Source: Acidobacteriota bacterium (GTDB lineage: Bacteria; Acidobacteriota; Blastocatellia; UBA7656). Taken from it: a DNA stretch of 64,000 nucleotides. The position numbers were made by a program, and so were the translations under genes. This document shows, piece after piece, positions 16,526-25,315 of this stretch (position 1 is its first letter; each line of letters opens with the position of its first letter). The stretch is taken from positions 61,108 to 125,107 of the forward strand of contig JBBPIG010000020.1 of NCBI GenBank assembly GCA_038040445.1, written 5' to 3'. The notes under the pieces are model-generated. The model had not been told where the DNA came from. It saw nothing but the letters and a program-made list of their open reading frames with translations, and did not search any database.

Positions 16526-17872
16526 GTGAAGAAGGATGACACAGCCGAGCTTCTGTCGATCGGGGGACGCGAAGTCCCTGTGACCCACCCCGACAAGCCG
16601 TATTTCTCTAAGCAAACGAAGCTCTCGAAACTCGATCTCGTCCGATATTATCTGTCGGTCGCGCCGGGTGTTCTTGCTGGAATCCGAGATCGTCCGCTGG
16701 TTCTCAAGCGCTTCGTCAACGGCGCCGAAGCCGAGGCGTTTTATCAGAAACGCGCGCCCGCCCAGCGCCCCGCGTGGTTGCGAACCGTTACGCTGTCATT
16801 CCCTTCGGGCCGCAAAGCGGAGGAGGTCGTCGTCGATGACGCGGCGGGGCTCGCTTGGATCGTCAACCTGGGCTGCATCGAATTGCATCCGCACGCCGTG
16901 CGCTCCGGCGATCTCGAGCACCCGGATGAGTTGCGCGTCGATCTCGATCCAGGTCCTGGTGTCATCTGGGAGGACGTGCGCCGTGTTGCTCTCGAGGTGA
17001 AATCGCTGCTCGAGGAGATGGGGCTTCGTGGCTGGCCCAAAACAAGCGGTTCACGGGGAATGCACGTGAATGTACGGATCGAACAACGCTGGACGTTCAT
17101 CGAGGTGCGCCGCGCGGCACTCGCGTTATCGCGTGCGATCGAGCGGCGCGCACCCACGCTGGCCAGCTCGAAGTGGTGGAAGGAGGAGCGTCACGGCGTG
17201 TTCCTCGACTACAACCAGAACGCTAAGGATCGCACGACTTGCTCCGCGTATTCCGTGCGTCCCGTTCCCGACGCGCGTGTGTCCACGCCGCTTCACTGGC
17301 GTGAGGTCCCCGACTGCGAACCGGCCGACTTCACCGTGCTCACGGTTCCCAAGCGCTTCGCGGAGCTCGGCGATCCGCACCGAGGCATGGACGCCGAGCC
17401 AGGTTCGCTCGAAAAGCTGCTCGAGCTCGCGGACGAAGACGAGGCGGCAGGTCTTGGCGACGCACCCTGGCCTCCACACTTTCGCAAGATGGAGGGCGAG
17501 GCAACGCGCGTCGCCCCTTCGCGCGCCCGCCCCACCGCAAAAAAATCCACCGCGAAGAAGCCGCCGACGAAGATGCCGAAGATGACGAAGATGCCGCTTC
17601 TGGTGATCGCGAACTCTCCCAAGAAGGACGCCGCGCTCGCGGGTCTGGAGAGGTGGAAGAGCAAACATCCCGAAGTGGCCAGGCTTCTCGCCGTGGACGA
17701 TGTGCTGATCGACTCCATGCGAGGCAGGTCATCCACCTGGACCCGCATCCGAGTGAACCTGCGGAATGTGCCGGAAGGGTTGCGCCCACCGCAGGAAACT
17801 CCCGACCCTGATGACGATCCAACGCGTGAATGGCGCAACTGGCTCGCTTCGAAGCGGAGCCAGATCAAGTAG
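16526..17872 (+). CDS. LigD-type DNA polymerase (archaeo-eukaryotic primase fold)
   Basis: A 448-residue stand-alone polymerase module of bacterial non-homologous end joining. Residues ~10-290 are the LigD-Pol domain: HPDKPYFSKQTKLSKLDLVR, the metal motif VDLDPGPG, and KTSGSRGMHVNVRI. Residues ~315-440 are a low-complexity Lys/Ala/Pro linker and a C-terminal part of unknown fold (LLAVDDVLIDSMRGRSSTWT). GTG start. It converges on a separate ATP-dependent ligase at 18039-19127, so ligase and polymerase are split genes. No ku gene in the window. Confidence 0.9.
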   Translation: MKKDDTAELLSIGGREVPVTHPDKPYFSKQTKLSKLDLVRYYLSVAPGVLAGIRDRPLVLKRFVNGAEAEAFYQKRAPAQRPAWLRTVTLSFPSGRKAEEVVVDDAAGLAWIVNLGCIELHPHAVRSGDLEHPDELRVDLDPGPGVIWEDVRRVALEVKSLLEEMGLRGWPKTSGSRGMHVNVRIEQRWTFIEVRRAALALSRAIERRAPTLASSKWWKEERHGVFLDYNQNAKDRTTCSAYSVRPVPDARVSTPLHWREVPDCEPADFTVLTVPKRFAELGDPHRGMDAEPGSLEKLLELADEDEAAGLGDAPWPPHFRKMEGEATRVAPSRARPTAKKSTAKKPPTKMPKMTKMPLLVIANSPKKDAALAGLERWKSKHPEVARLLAVDDVLIDSMRGRSSTWTRIRVNLRNVPEGLRPPQETPDPDDDPTREWRNWLASKRSQIK

Positions 17873-17874
17873 GA

Positions 17875-18001
17875 GTTTCGCGCAAAGACGCAAAGTTCCG
17901 CAAAGACGCCAGGCATTCAGCGGAGGCAGCCTTCGGCGCCGAGGTTATTGTCACCTCATTATCTTGGCGTCTTTGCGGAACTTCGCGTCTTTGCGCGAAA
18001 C
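17875..18001. terminator. Long hairpin between convergent genes (GCGCAAAGACG family)
   Basis: Arms of 37 bp, 17875-17911 and 17965-18001, reverse complementary with at most one or two mismatches, each carrying the word CGCAAAGACGC. It lies 2 bp after the polymerase stop and 37 bp from the ligase stop, a natural position for a bidirectional terminator. The same words recur at 61792-61832 and 62288-62355, so it is also a dispersed repeat. Confidence 0.7.
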
Positions 18002-18038
18002 ATCTACTCAATCTGGCTCTCTTTCCGAGGTTAGGACA

Positions 18039-19127
18039 CTACCGGCCGCTTGCGAAAATCTCCGCCAGCTCCTGCGGCGGAACAACCTCAAGCTGATCGT
18101 AGGTGCAATCGCTCGGCTTCTTTTCAGTGCGCCACCTTCGAAACTGCGCTGTGTGACGGAAGCGGCTGCCCTGCATGTGGTCGTAAGCGACTTCGACTAC
18201 GAGCTCGGGACGCAGCGGCTGCCAGGACAGGTCCTTGCCCTGGCTCCAGCGGCTCTGGGCGCCTGGCCTGCGATGCCCGGCTTCACCATTCGGTGCTTCA
18301 TGCTCGGCCCAATGTTTCCAAGGATGAGCGGCCAGCGCGTCCTGGCGATATGGTGCGAGGTATTCTACAAGCTCACGGCGCACCTTGTCCGTGAAGCTCG
18401 CGCAGACGCCGACATGCTGCAGCGCGCCCGAGTGGTCGAAAAGGCCGAGCAGGAGTGAGCCGACAGCCGTGCCCTCGACGTTCTTGTGCCATCGAAAGCC
18501 GGCAACGACACAATCGCAATCGCGCTCGTGCTTGACCTTGAGCATCACGCGTTTATTAGGTTCGTAGGTTCCAGATATCGGCTTAGCGATGACGCCGTCG
18601 AGACCCGCGCCCTCGAAGCGACGAAACCAGTCCGCCGCCACGCTTAGTTCGCTGGTTGCGGGTGTCAGGTGTATCGGCGGCACTGCATATGAGAGCAGCG
18701 ATTCCAGCTTCAGGCGACGCTCGTGGAAAGCGATGCCGCGCAGATCTCGGTCCCCCTCGCAGAGGAGGTCGAATAAGACGATCGATGCCGGGATTTCCTG
18801 GGAAAGAAGCTTCACCCGCGACGCGGCGGGATGAATGCGGAGTTGTAACGCATCGAAGTCGAGCCCGCCATTCCTTGCGACGACGATCTCGCCGTCGAGC
18901 ACCGAGCGACGAGGCAACTGTGACAGGAGCGGCTCGAGCAGTTCGGGAAAGTAGCGGTTCAGCGGTTTTTCGTCGCGGCTCTGGATGAGGATCTCGTCCC
19001 CGTCGCGAAAGACCAGGGCACGGAACCCATCCCATTTCGGTTCGAAAATCCATGTTCCGCCTACGGGTAATTCGCCGACCCGCTTGGCGAGCATCGGCAA
19101 AAGGGGCGGGTTCACAGGAAGATTCAC
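18039..19127 (-). CDS. ATP-dependent DNA ligase (LigC/LigD-ligase type)
   Basis: A 362-residue ATP-dependent ligase that seals nicks or ends. Motif I with the adenylated Lys is EPKWDGFRAL, then LDGEIV (motif III), IVLFDLLC, GLDGVIAKP (motif IV) and VMLKVKHERDCDCVV (motif V), followed by an OB domain (GSLLLGLFD to RPELVVEVAY). Length and layout fit the LigC class. It faces the LigD-type polymerase, which suggests joint work in end joining or gap repair. Confidence 0.92.
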   Translation of the reverse strand: MNLPVNPPLLPMLAKRVGELPVGGTWIFEPKWDGFRALVFRDGDEILIQSRDEKPLNRYFPELLEPLLSQLPRRSVLDGEIVVARNGGLDFDALQLRIHPAASRVKLLSQEIPASIVLFDLLCEGDRDLRGIAFHERRLKLESLLSYAVPPIHLTPATSELSVAADWFRRFEGAGLDGVIAKPISGTYEPNKRVMLKVKHERDCDCVVAGFRWHKNVEGTAVGSLLLGLFDHSGALQHVGVCASFTDKVRRELVEYLAPYRQDALAAHPWKHWAEHEAPNGEAGHRRPGAQSRWSQGKDLSWQPLRPELVVEVAYDHMQGSRFRHTAQFRRWRTEKKPSDCTYDQLEVVPPQELAEIFASGR

Positions 19128-19466
19128 ACCTCAATCTTATACTGCACGGACTCACACCGGCGACCCGCAGCCGTTCTCAACCGGATTGGAAGGAGTGTCC
19201 TAATCTTGTGTTGGTCGGACTAGGACAAGACAGGCTCCTACGGAGTTGGTCGACCACCTGATGGAATCGCGTGTAGCAACTCGACCTGGGTGGGATTGTG
19301 TGAGAGCGTGTGACGACTAAGCTGGGCCGCTCCGTTGCTCTCGCGGGCGTTTCCTGCTCTCGATTCCGCCTCATGTCACAGTCTACCTGGGAGGTATCAT
19401 AGTAAACTTATGGCTCCCGAGCCTCAGCGTGAGGCGTTGCCTGAATGAAGGCGTGGAGGTTGTGTC
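19128..19466. other. Intergenic region, no gene seen
   Basis: 339 bp between the divergent ligase and PilZ-like genes. It contains one CTCCTACGGAGTT half-palindrome (19230-19242), the same word as the arrays at 22-24 kb, and the GTGGAGG ribosome-binding site of the next gene (19453-19459). No open frame of family character. Confidence 0.5.
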
Positions 19467-20192
19467 TTGAAAGTAACTAAAGAATCGATAGAGAGCTTCA
19501 CCGTCGAATTCGAAAGTGATGAGGAGCTTCGAGACGAGTTCGACGCAAACCTCAGCGCGGGCGGATTGTTTCTCTCTTCAACCGAGAGACCCGCCGAGAT
19601 GTCGACGATTCAGCTTACCTTGCGGCTGAGCGAAGGCGGCTCTTTTGCAACTAGCGCAACCGTCGTGCGGCTCTTCGAAGGCGCGTTTGCGGTCTCGATT
19701 GACGCGAACCCGCAGGAGATTCTTTCGAGTTTGACGGCAAGGCCCAATGCGCCCGATGAAAAAGAAGAATCCGCAGCCGGGAAACATGCAAGCGTGTGGG
19801 ACCGCATTCGGGCGATGCCTTATGCTGAGAAGATCATTCTCGCCGCCAAAGCCGGCCGAAGCGAAAGAGCCGTGTTGATACAGGACAACGATCCGCAGCT
19901 TCTGTATTACCTGCTCAAGAATCCTCGCATAACTACAGAAGAGGTTCTGCGCATAGCGAGGATGACTTCGATCTCCGCGGCTGTCGCCGATCAGATTGCG
20001 AAGACGACTCAATGGTCATCCAATCAGGAGATACGCTCAGCTATTGTCAACAACCCCCGCACGCCCACGCCGCTCGCGTTAAAGCTCCTGGGCACTCTTC
20101 CTGAGCCTGAGATTCGGCACATAGCCAAAAGCACTGGAGTGAGTCAGGCTCTCAAGCAAGCGGCGTTGCGAATAGTAATAAGCCGGGGTTAG
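19467..20192 (+). CDS. PilZ-like protein with helical repeat tail
   Basis: A 241-residue protein. Residues ~1-95 look like a PilZ-type beta barrel (FDANLSAGGLFLSSTERPAE, LTLRLSEGGSFATSATVVRL), although the canonical RxxxR c-di-GMP motif is not seen. Residues ~110-240 are helical repeats (LLYYLLKNPRITTEEVLRIA, EIRSAIVNNPRTPTPLALKL) similar to DUF2336/HEAT-like tails. TTG start, supported by GGAGG 8 nt upstream. I infer a signalling or gliding/pilus-associated cytosolic protein; function unproven. Confidence 0.75.
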   Translation: MKVTKESIESFTVEFESDEELRDEFDANLSAGGLFLSSTERPAEMSTIQLTLRLSEGGSFATSATVVRLFEGAFAVSIDANPQEILSSLTARPNAPDEKEESAAGKHASVWDRIRAMPYAEKIILAAKAGRSERAVLIQDNDPQLLYYLLKNPRITTEEVLRIARMTSISAAVADQIAKTTQWSSNQEIRSAIVNNPRTPTPLALKLLGTLPEPEIRHIAKSTGVSQALKQAALRIVISRG

Positions 20193-20368
20193 CGGACTGA
20201 GGCCGTCTGCGTTCGGCTTGCGCGGCTTTACGTCTGTCGATCGAGCACTGGTCACAGAGTTTGTGTGGAGCGAGCGGTTGTTCGACAACAAGATCCGCGC
20301 CAAGACCTAGAGCAATCCGCCCGAGCCGGTCCGAATAAAGAAAGTGAATCTGGGGCTGGGTTGGCCTA

Positions 20369-20692
20369 CTACGCCGCATCTTGTGGCAGCTTCTCTCTGC
20401 GACGTTGCAACCAGCGCTCAAATGAAGTGGCGCTCTCCGACGAATGTTTGCCAAGCAACAATCCCTCGACGCCGATATCCTCGTCGAGGTCGGGCCAATG
20501 TACGCCATAGCCGGCGCTGCTGATCTGAAGATTAGCGCGTTCCGCGGGCGTGCCATTTGCCAGACGCGGATACCACCCGATCGGAACGGATACAGTCCGG
20601 CCGTCCTCGAGATCGACTGACAGCGTGTCGTCTGTGACCTCTACATTCAAGACTCTAGTTAATGTAACCACTGCAGAATTCGTCCCATTCAT
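20369..20692 (-). CDS. DUF2442 protein (candidate antitoxin)
   Basis: A 107-residue protein with a DUF2442 domain (VLNVEVTDDTLSVDLEDGRT, SVPIGWYPRLANGTPAERAN, GYGVHWPDLDEDIGVEGLLL). Its start lies 38 bp inside the end of the DUF4160 gene, so the two are translationally linked. DUF4160-DUF2442 pairs recur in many genomes and have been proposed as toxin-antitoxin-like modules, DUF2442 being the putative antitoxin. Confidence 0.88.
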   Translation of the reverse strand: MNGTNSAVVTLTRVLNVEVTDDTLSVDLEDGRTVSVPIGWYPRLANGTPAERANLQISSAGYGVHWPDLDEDIGVEGLLLGKHSSESATSFERWLQRRREKLPQDAA

Positions 20693-20903
20693 TTCTCAAT
20701 AACGCCAGGTTCTCGCGTACGATGCGCTCGATCGTGCGCAACTCTCTCCGGCCATAACCGTGATTTGTGACCAACGACGCGTCCGGATCGAGCCAAAATT
20801 TCGCGCTGCAATTCTCTCGGTCGGCATGGGTATGTCGCGGCTCGCCGCAGTCGTACGAGTAAAAATAGAAGCGATATGGTCCCGCTCTCAGAATCGTTGG
20901 CAT
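20655..20903 (-). CDS. DUF4160 protein (partner of DUF2442)
   Basis: An 82-residue DUF4160 protein: MPTILRAGPYRFYFYSYDCG, EPRHTHADRENCSAKFWLDP, then ELRTIERIVRENLALLRNEW. The conserved His pair in EPRHTH is present. The ATG at 20903 starts directly at the conserved MPTILR; another ATG stands three codons upstream. First gene of the two-gene unit. Confidence 0.88.
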   Translation of the reverse strand: MPTILRAGPYRFYFYSYDCGEPRHTHADRENCSAKFWLDPDASLVTNHGYGRRELRTIERIVRENLALLRNEWDEFCSGYIN

Positions 20904-20912
20904 CGCCGTCAT

Positions 20913-21557
20913 TCTATCGCAACGGAGGCGGCAGACAAATCCTATTCGAGTTCAAAGAGTGCGTCTATTATCGTAGGCTGGGCTTGAACAACTTGGTAGG
21001 AGATGCGAGCGAATCGAACCCGCGAAGCGGGTGGCGGCGTTCGACAATTCCAAAATCAGTGGGTCCGTGGCCGCCGGCTTCGACGATGTTCCCTCACATC
21101 GAGGCGGTCACCCGCTTCGCGGGTTCGCGTCGCACCTCGGGTTTCCACCACGGGTTCGCGGACTCACCCGTGGCTTTATTCCGGCATCCCGTTGGGATTC
21201 AACCGCAACACTCCGACTGCTAACATGTATCCGAAGAATGTGATCGAGGACATTCCGCCATTCGCAACTTCCACGCAATCTCTCAGACAATCTGCTGGCC
21301 GACTGCGATGCGTAACCCAGTTCGTTTTGCCACCTGGGCGCGGCGTATTTTGTTCCTGCATTGTGACTGCGTTACAAAAGGCTGTCTTCACGCACCTATA
21401 TACGAATGCCTGTAGAAAGCAAACAAAGGCATCTATACGTGCAAGTTTTTCAACTGCGTTGAGCAATTGAAAGCATTTTAGGCCCACCACTTTTTTGGTT
21501 GCCGTGGTGGACTGGTGGAACACGACGCGCGACCCACTTTTCAACAAAAGAGAAACC
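20913..21557. other. Intergenic region with palindrome
   Basis: About 645 bp without a convincing gene. It contains a perfect 19-bp inverted repeat, CGAACCCGCGAAGCGGGTG at 21015-21033 and its complement at 21109-21127, plus further CACCCG/CGGGTG words. The open frames across it have no family-like composition. Confidence 0.5.
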
Positions 21558-21950
21558 ATGAACTCTTCACAGCGCAATTCACGAAAGGCTCTCGCTGGTG
21601 TTGTGGCGATTGCCATTCTATTCACCGTTGCTCTCTCGACAGTCGGGGGGACCGCCCCGCCGCCGCCGCCGCCGCTCTCCATAGGCGGAATCGCCGGCTT
21701 TGCGGCTGGGCAGGCTGGGATCAATATCAACTTCCCGGCTGGGATCAAGATCGCGGGCGCCAAATATGCCGTGGTCGTTCAGGAAACAAACACGGCCGGG
21801 TACTCGACGACTTCCGATTGCACTTACTTTAACCCCTTGCACAAGAGGGATGACGGGTTTGAGGTTCAGCATAAAAGGTGCGACACCGGCGTGCCCGTCC
21901 CGCTCGATGTCAACGTTTCCCTTAATTGGATAGTCGTTGAAATCAAGTAA
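21558..21950 (+). CDS. Small secreted hypothetical protein
   Basis: A 130-residue protein of unknown family. A signal peptide (SRKALAGVVAIAILFTVALS) is followed by a six-proline run and a Gly/Ala-rich beta-like segment (GFAAGQAGININFPAGIKIA). It has two cysteines near SDCTYFNP and KRCDTG that could form a disulfide. The ATG at 21558 begins the hydrophobic leader; an earlier GTG at 21495 is possible. Confidence 0.6.
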   Translation: MNSSQRNSRKALAGVVAIAILFTVALSTVGGTAPPPPPPLSIGGIAGFAAGQAGININFPAGIKIAGAKYAVVVQETNTAGYSTTSDCTYFNPLHKRDDGFEVQHKRCDTGVPVPLDVNVSLNWIVVEIK

Positions 21951-22056
21951 GGCTGCCCGGCGCGGCGAGCACATACCAACGCTTGGGGGGTCGGTTGCCC
22001 CTTCCCCCCAACCCCGCATCGTTGGACCAGGTGACCATTTCCCGCCTCTGCGTCCC

Positions 22057-22118
22057 CTGCGCCCTCTGCGGTTGATCCCCGGCCGCTCTAAAGAAAACCG
22101 CCGAGGACGCCGAGGAGT
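22057..22118. repeat. Degenerate CCTCTGCGG hairpin
   Basis: CCTCTGCGTCCCC.. and ..CCGAGGACGCCGAGG form an imperfect inverted repeat of the same family as 4751-4829. It lies just before the first palindrome array. Confidence 0.55.
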
Positions 22119-22127
22119 CAAAAGCCC

Positions 22128-22403
22128 ACTCCGTACTAGTGACGTGTCTATGGTGGCAACGAACGTGTCCCGTTCACTCCGTAGGAGTGACATGTCTATA
22201 GAAAGGACAACGGGGCGTCATGTTCACTCCGTAGGAGTGACATGTCTATAGACGCGGCGACGGCACGTCACGCTCACTCCGTAGGAGTGACCTCTTCGCG
22301 AGCCTGCGCATCATCGCACCCAAGCCAAGCACAGGTAACTCCTACGGAGTTCGAACCATTCAACGTGCCGCCATCTATAGACAGGCAACTCCTACGGAGT
22401 TCA
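22128..22403. repeat. Palindrome array A (ACTCCGTAGGAGT)
   Basis: Four copies of CACTCCGTAGGAGTGAC (the first degenerate), three with the tail ATGTCTATAG, at about 50-bp spacing, then two copies in reverse sense (ACTCCTACGGAGTT, at about 22336 and 22387) with CATCTATAGACAGGC between. The whole array is therefore one large inverted structure. A shorter copy of the same layout is array B at 24185-24367. Confidence 0.85.
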
Positions 22404-22426
22404 GCCCCGGACCGACAGGAGAAAAA

Positions 22427-24118
22427 CTATCGCGCCGGAACGAGCTTCTCGGCGCGCGCGAATCTCTTAAAGAAACTGCTGCTGTTCCAACGCGGACGCT
22501 GTCTGCGGTTGGCGACCGCTTCGACGACCTGCAGATACGCTCGATTGAAGCCGGCAGCGGCTTCAAAGTCGATCGGCTGCTGAAGATCGTCTGAGGGCGC
22601 ATGGTATCGCTCTCTGCGCCAACGCTTCACTATTTCGTGTTCGGGTGAGTCCTTGACGAACCCGACTTTGAGAGAGATGGCGGGCACGCCGCATCGAATG
22701 AAGCTGTACTGGTCGCTCCGAACAAAGGCCCGGCGTTCGGGTTCCGGGTCTGAGAGAACCTCGACTCCGATGCTCCTCGCGACGTTTTGCAAGTCTTCAG
22801 CCAGGTTTGACTCTTCGAGCCCCTGAACGATAAAGCTTCGAAACGGAAACAGCGGCAGGAACATGTCGATATTGATGTTCGCGACGATGCCAGTCGCCGG
22901 CACCGTAGGATGCGTCGCATAGTATTTGGACCCGCGTAAACCGTGCTCCTCCGCGGTAACGGCCAGAAAGACCACCGACCGCCGAAAGCGCTGCTTCTTC
23001 TCACGAAAACGGCGGGCGGCTTCAAGCAACGTAGCGATGCCTGAGGCATTGTCCATAGCGCCGTTGTAGATTGGATCGCCATTGATCGGCTCCCCAGTGC
23101 CCACGTGATCGAGATGAGCAGTCAGCACAACGTATTCGTTCCTCAGCCTGGGATCGGCGCCCGGCAGTATGCCGGCTACGTTTTGCGACTCGACGATCTG
23201 CTTCTCAAATTTGACCCTCGCCCGCACGATCGCTGGAATCGCAAACCGCGGCAGAGGCTTGCCCGCTTCCGCGAAGTTCATGATCTCGGCAAAGCTGTGT
23301 CCTGAGTCGACGAAGAGTCTCTCGGCCTTCGCCGGGTTGAAGGTCACCGCCAGTTGCTGCCCGGCGTTTTCCTCGAGCCCGGGGTCGGCCAGCGACAAGG
23401 CAGGCCGAAGCCTCGCGAGTTTGGAACGTTCCCAGGGAATGTCCTGGCCGATGGGATTTTGAATTGCGATCACGCCGATCACGCCGGCTCGCTTCAATGC
23501 CTCCCAACGCGAGTTCTGATAATGCGCGCGCAGAGGCCCGGGTATCTCCGATGGCCCGCCCGACAACAGCAGCACCACTTTCCCGCGCAGATCGAGTCCG
23601 GCCAGATCGTCATAGTTGTTCTCAGGAACGGTCAGCCCGTAGCCGACAAAGACGATTGGGGCCTCGGTAAGCGTGGCGTGCTCGATGCCCATGCTGAACG
23701 TTGCTTCTTCTCCGAGAACGATTGGTTCTTCCTTGCCAATCGATTCGCCAACACCGGCTCGTTGTGTTGCCTGGACATTGCTGCTTTGTGTCGCAGGGAC
23801 GAGACTTTTTGGATTCCTGATGATCGCGAGACTGGACTGTTCCTCGATGATCTTTCGCGAAATGAACTTCACTGGTTGGAAGTAGCCTTGCGTTCCGCCC
23901 GGTTTCAAACCGGCGCGTTTGAACGCGGCAGCGATATATTGAGCGGCTCGACGATGCCCTTCGCTGCCAGTTTCACGCCCGGCGAGTTCATCGCTCGCGA
24001 GATATTGAATGTGACTTAGCCACCTTGCGGCGGGATTGGGCGCGGTGTTCTGAGCGACGGTCACCGGGCTGACCGAAAGCACAAAAGTCCCGAACAAGAG
24101 AGGGGCGCCTCGAAGCAT
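22427..24118 (-). CDS. Secreted M28-family metallopeptidase with PA domain
   Basis: A 563-residue secreted zinc exopeptidase. It has a signal peptide (PLLFGTFVLSVSPVTVAQ), an inserted PA domain (~150-270, VFVGYGLTVPENNYDDLAGL) and the M28 catalytic domain with metal ligands in LTAHLDHVG, GAMDNASG and AVTAEEHG, plus SFIRCGVPAISLK near the C-terminus. It removes N-terminal residues from peptides in the periplasm or outside. The gene is bracketed by palindrome arrays A and B. Confidence 0.93.
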   Translation of the reverse strand: MLRGAPLLFGTFVLSVSPVTVAQNTAPNPAARWLSHIQYLASDELAGRETGSEGHRRAAQYIAAAFKRAGLKPGGTQGYFQPVKFISRKIIEEQSSLAIIRNPKSLVPATQSSNVQATQRAGVGESIGKEEPIVLGEEATFSMGIEHATLTEAPIVFVGYGLTVPENNYDDLAGLDLRGKVVLLLSGGPSEIPGPLRAHYQNSRWEALKRAGVIGVIAIQNPIGQDIPWERSKLARLRPALSLADPGLEENAGQQLAVTFNPAKAERLFVDSGHSFAEIMNFAEAGKPLPRFAIPAIVRARVKFEKQIVESQNVAGILPGADPRLRNEYVVLTAHLDHVGTGEPINGDPIYNGAMDNASGIATLLEAARRFREKKQRFRRSVVFLAVTAEEHGLRGSKYYATHPTVPATGIVANINIDMFLPLFPFRSFIVQGLEESNLAEDLQNVARSIGVEVLSDPEPERRAFVRSDQYSFIRCGVPAISLKVGFVKDSPEHEIVKRWRRERYHAPSDDLQQPIDFEAAAGFNRAYLQVVEAVANRRQRPRWNSSSFFKRFARAEKLVPAR

Positions 24119-24184
24119 GGTTCAACCTCCGCGGTAATTGCAGAGAGATAGCAAACCCCCAAAGCTGTCTTAATGCAAGTCCCG

Positions 24185-24367
24185 GTCACTCCGTAGGAGT
24201 GACATGTCTATAGAAACGACAACCGAAACGCCGCGCTCACTCCGTAGGAGTGACCTTTAGTGATTCCGCGCACCATCGCATCAAGTCAAGCACAGGTAAC
24301 TCCTACGGAGTTCGGACCGTCGAACGTGCTGGGCATCTATAGACAGGCGACTCCTACGGAGTTCGGA
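24185..24367. repeat. Palindrome array B (ACTCCGTAGGAGT)
   Basis: Two forward copies of CACTCCGTAGGAGTGAC (24186 and 24239), then two reverse copies (ACTCCTACGGAGTT at about 24298 and 24350). The spacer text (CAAGTCAAGCACAGGTAA, CATCTATAGACAGGC) is shared with array A, so A and B are diverged copies in the same orientation on either side of the peptidase gene. The array overlaps the 3' end of the AbrB gene. Confidence 0.85.
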
Positions 24368-24707
24368 CCGAACCTGCTGGCATCTTACTTCGCTGCTTTT
24401 TTGCAGGCTTGGCGAGTCCGGGATAACGGCGTTCAAAAACGCGCTGTCGAGCTGCCGGCAATGTCGATAGGATATCCACTTCGGTGATACCGAGGTTGGA
24501 AAAGACGCTTGCGATACGGTCACAGAGCTGGCGGAAGTAAGCGTGTTCGGGAATGAGAAGTAACGCGCCGCCGAGACGCAACACCGCTACCTGCGCGCCC
24601 TTTTCCAACTGCAGCGCGCCGCGGTATTCGCTTGGCACAGTCAGTTGGCCCTTTTCACCTACTTGGGTCGTCGTCAAGAACTCTACTGGCAGCGATCCAG
24701 AAGACAT
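24354..24707 (-). CDS. AbrB/SpoVT-type DNA-binding protein
   Basis: A 117-residue protein with an N-terminal swapped-hairpin AbrB domain (TTTQVGEKGQLTVPSEYRGA, LEKGAQVAVLRLGGALLLIP) that usually binds operator DNA as a dimer. A helical region follows. The last ~10 residues and the stop lie inside palindrome array B, so the natural C-terminus may have been replaced by repeat sequence. No toxin partner is adjacent. Confidence 0.82.
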   Translation of the reverse strand: MSSGSLPVEFLTTTQVGEKGQLTVPSEYRGALQLEKGAQVAVLRLGGALLLIPEHAYFRQLCDRIASVFSNLGITEVDILSTLPAARQRVFERRYPGLAKPAKKQRSKMPAGSVRTP

Positions 24708-24934
24708 AATCTTTTCTCAATTCCCGCTTTGGAAGCGATTGGACATCCGCCTTGCTCGTGCGCTGGTAAAAGCAGTCTTATCACATCAATGCGAATGGCT
24801 GCAATGAAACGTCTATAGATAAGCCCTACTGTTCACAGAAAGCGGCTCGGCGTCGCATGTGATTTCAAGAACTATTTCAGTTGCAAGCGAGCTGTAGGTT
24901 TCCCGACCGGTGAAGCCGAGCTGAAGGGGCATAA

Positions 24935-25315
24935 TCAAAAACCGACAAAGGGTAAGGCATCGTTCGGTTCGACTCGCATCATTAGTGCATCGGGCACGCC
25001 GAGTCGCCGCGCTGTGCTAACGACTTGCTTCAAATCGTCCCCGCTAGCAACCAGTTTTTCGCCATCCAAAGCTATCCATTGGCCGGCATATTCGTCGCGG
25101 TGTTTTTTGAGCCACTGAACTTCGCGCGAGCGGTCTTTGATTGGCAGATTCCTAGCCAGGACGCGCGGCTGGCCAGGAGAGCCATTTTGGTCTTCGGATT
25201 TTAGCTTCTCTTCCAACATGATTCTCGCGAGCTCATCAGTGCTGAGTCCTTGGCGTTTGGCTTCTGCTTCAAGTCTTTGCTCGAGTTCGTTTGGGAGATC
25301 AATCATTAAACTCAT
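24935..25315 (-). CDS. RHH-like N-terminus plus DUF5678 domain
   Basis: A 126-residue protein. Residues 1-35 resemble a ribbon-helix-helix/antitoxin start (LMIDLPNELEQRLEAEAKRQ, STDELARIMLEEKL); residues ~70-120 are a DUF5678 domain (WLKKHRDEYAGQWIALDGEK, then VASGDDLKQVVSTARRLG). This layout usually accompanies aspartyl-protease-like or TA-like genes, but no partner is adjacent. The start at 25315 has GAGGCG upstream and is preferred over one 54 bases earlier. Confidence 0.78.
   Translation of the reverse strand: MSLMIDLPNELEQRLEAEAKRQGLSTDELARIMLEEKLKSEDQNGSPGQPRVLARNLPIKDRSREVQWLKKHRDEYAGQWIALDGEKLVASGDDLKQVVSTARRLGVPDALMMRVEPNDALPFVGF

Noticed and set aside
21001..21140. GAATCGAACCC looked like the T-arm of a minus-strand tRNA
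   Set aside because: The stem does not pair into a T-arm, and no anticodon or acceptor arms could be built; the region is a 19-bp inverted repeat.
22128..24367. Regular ~50-bp spaced repeats considered as CRISPR arrays
   Set aside because: The repeats are palindromic, occur in both senses, have only 2-4 copies per sense and share spacer text between arrays. No cas gene is present.
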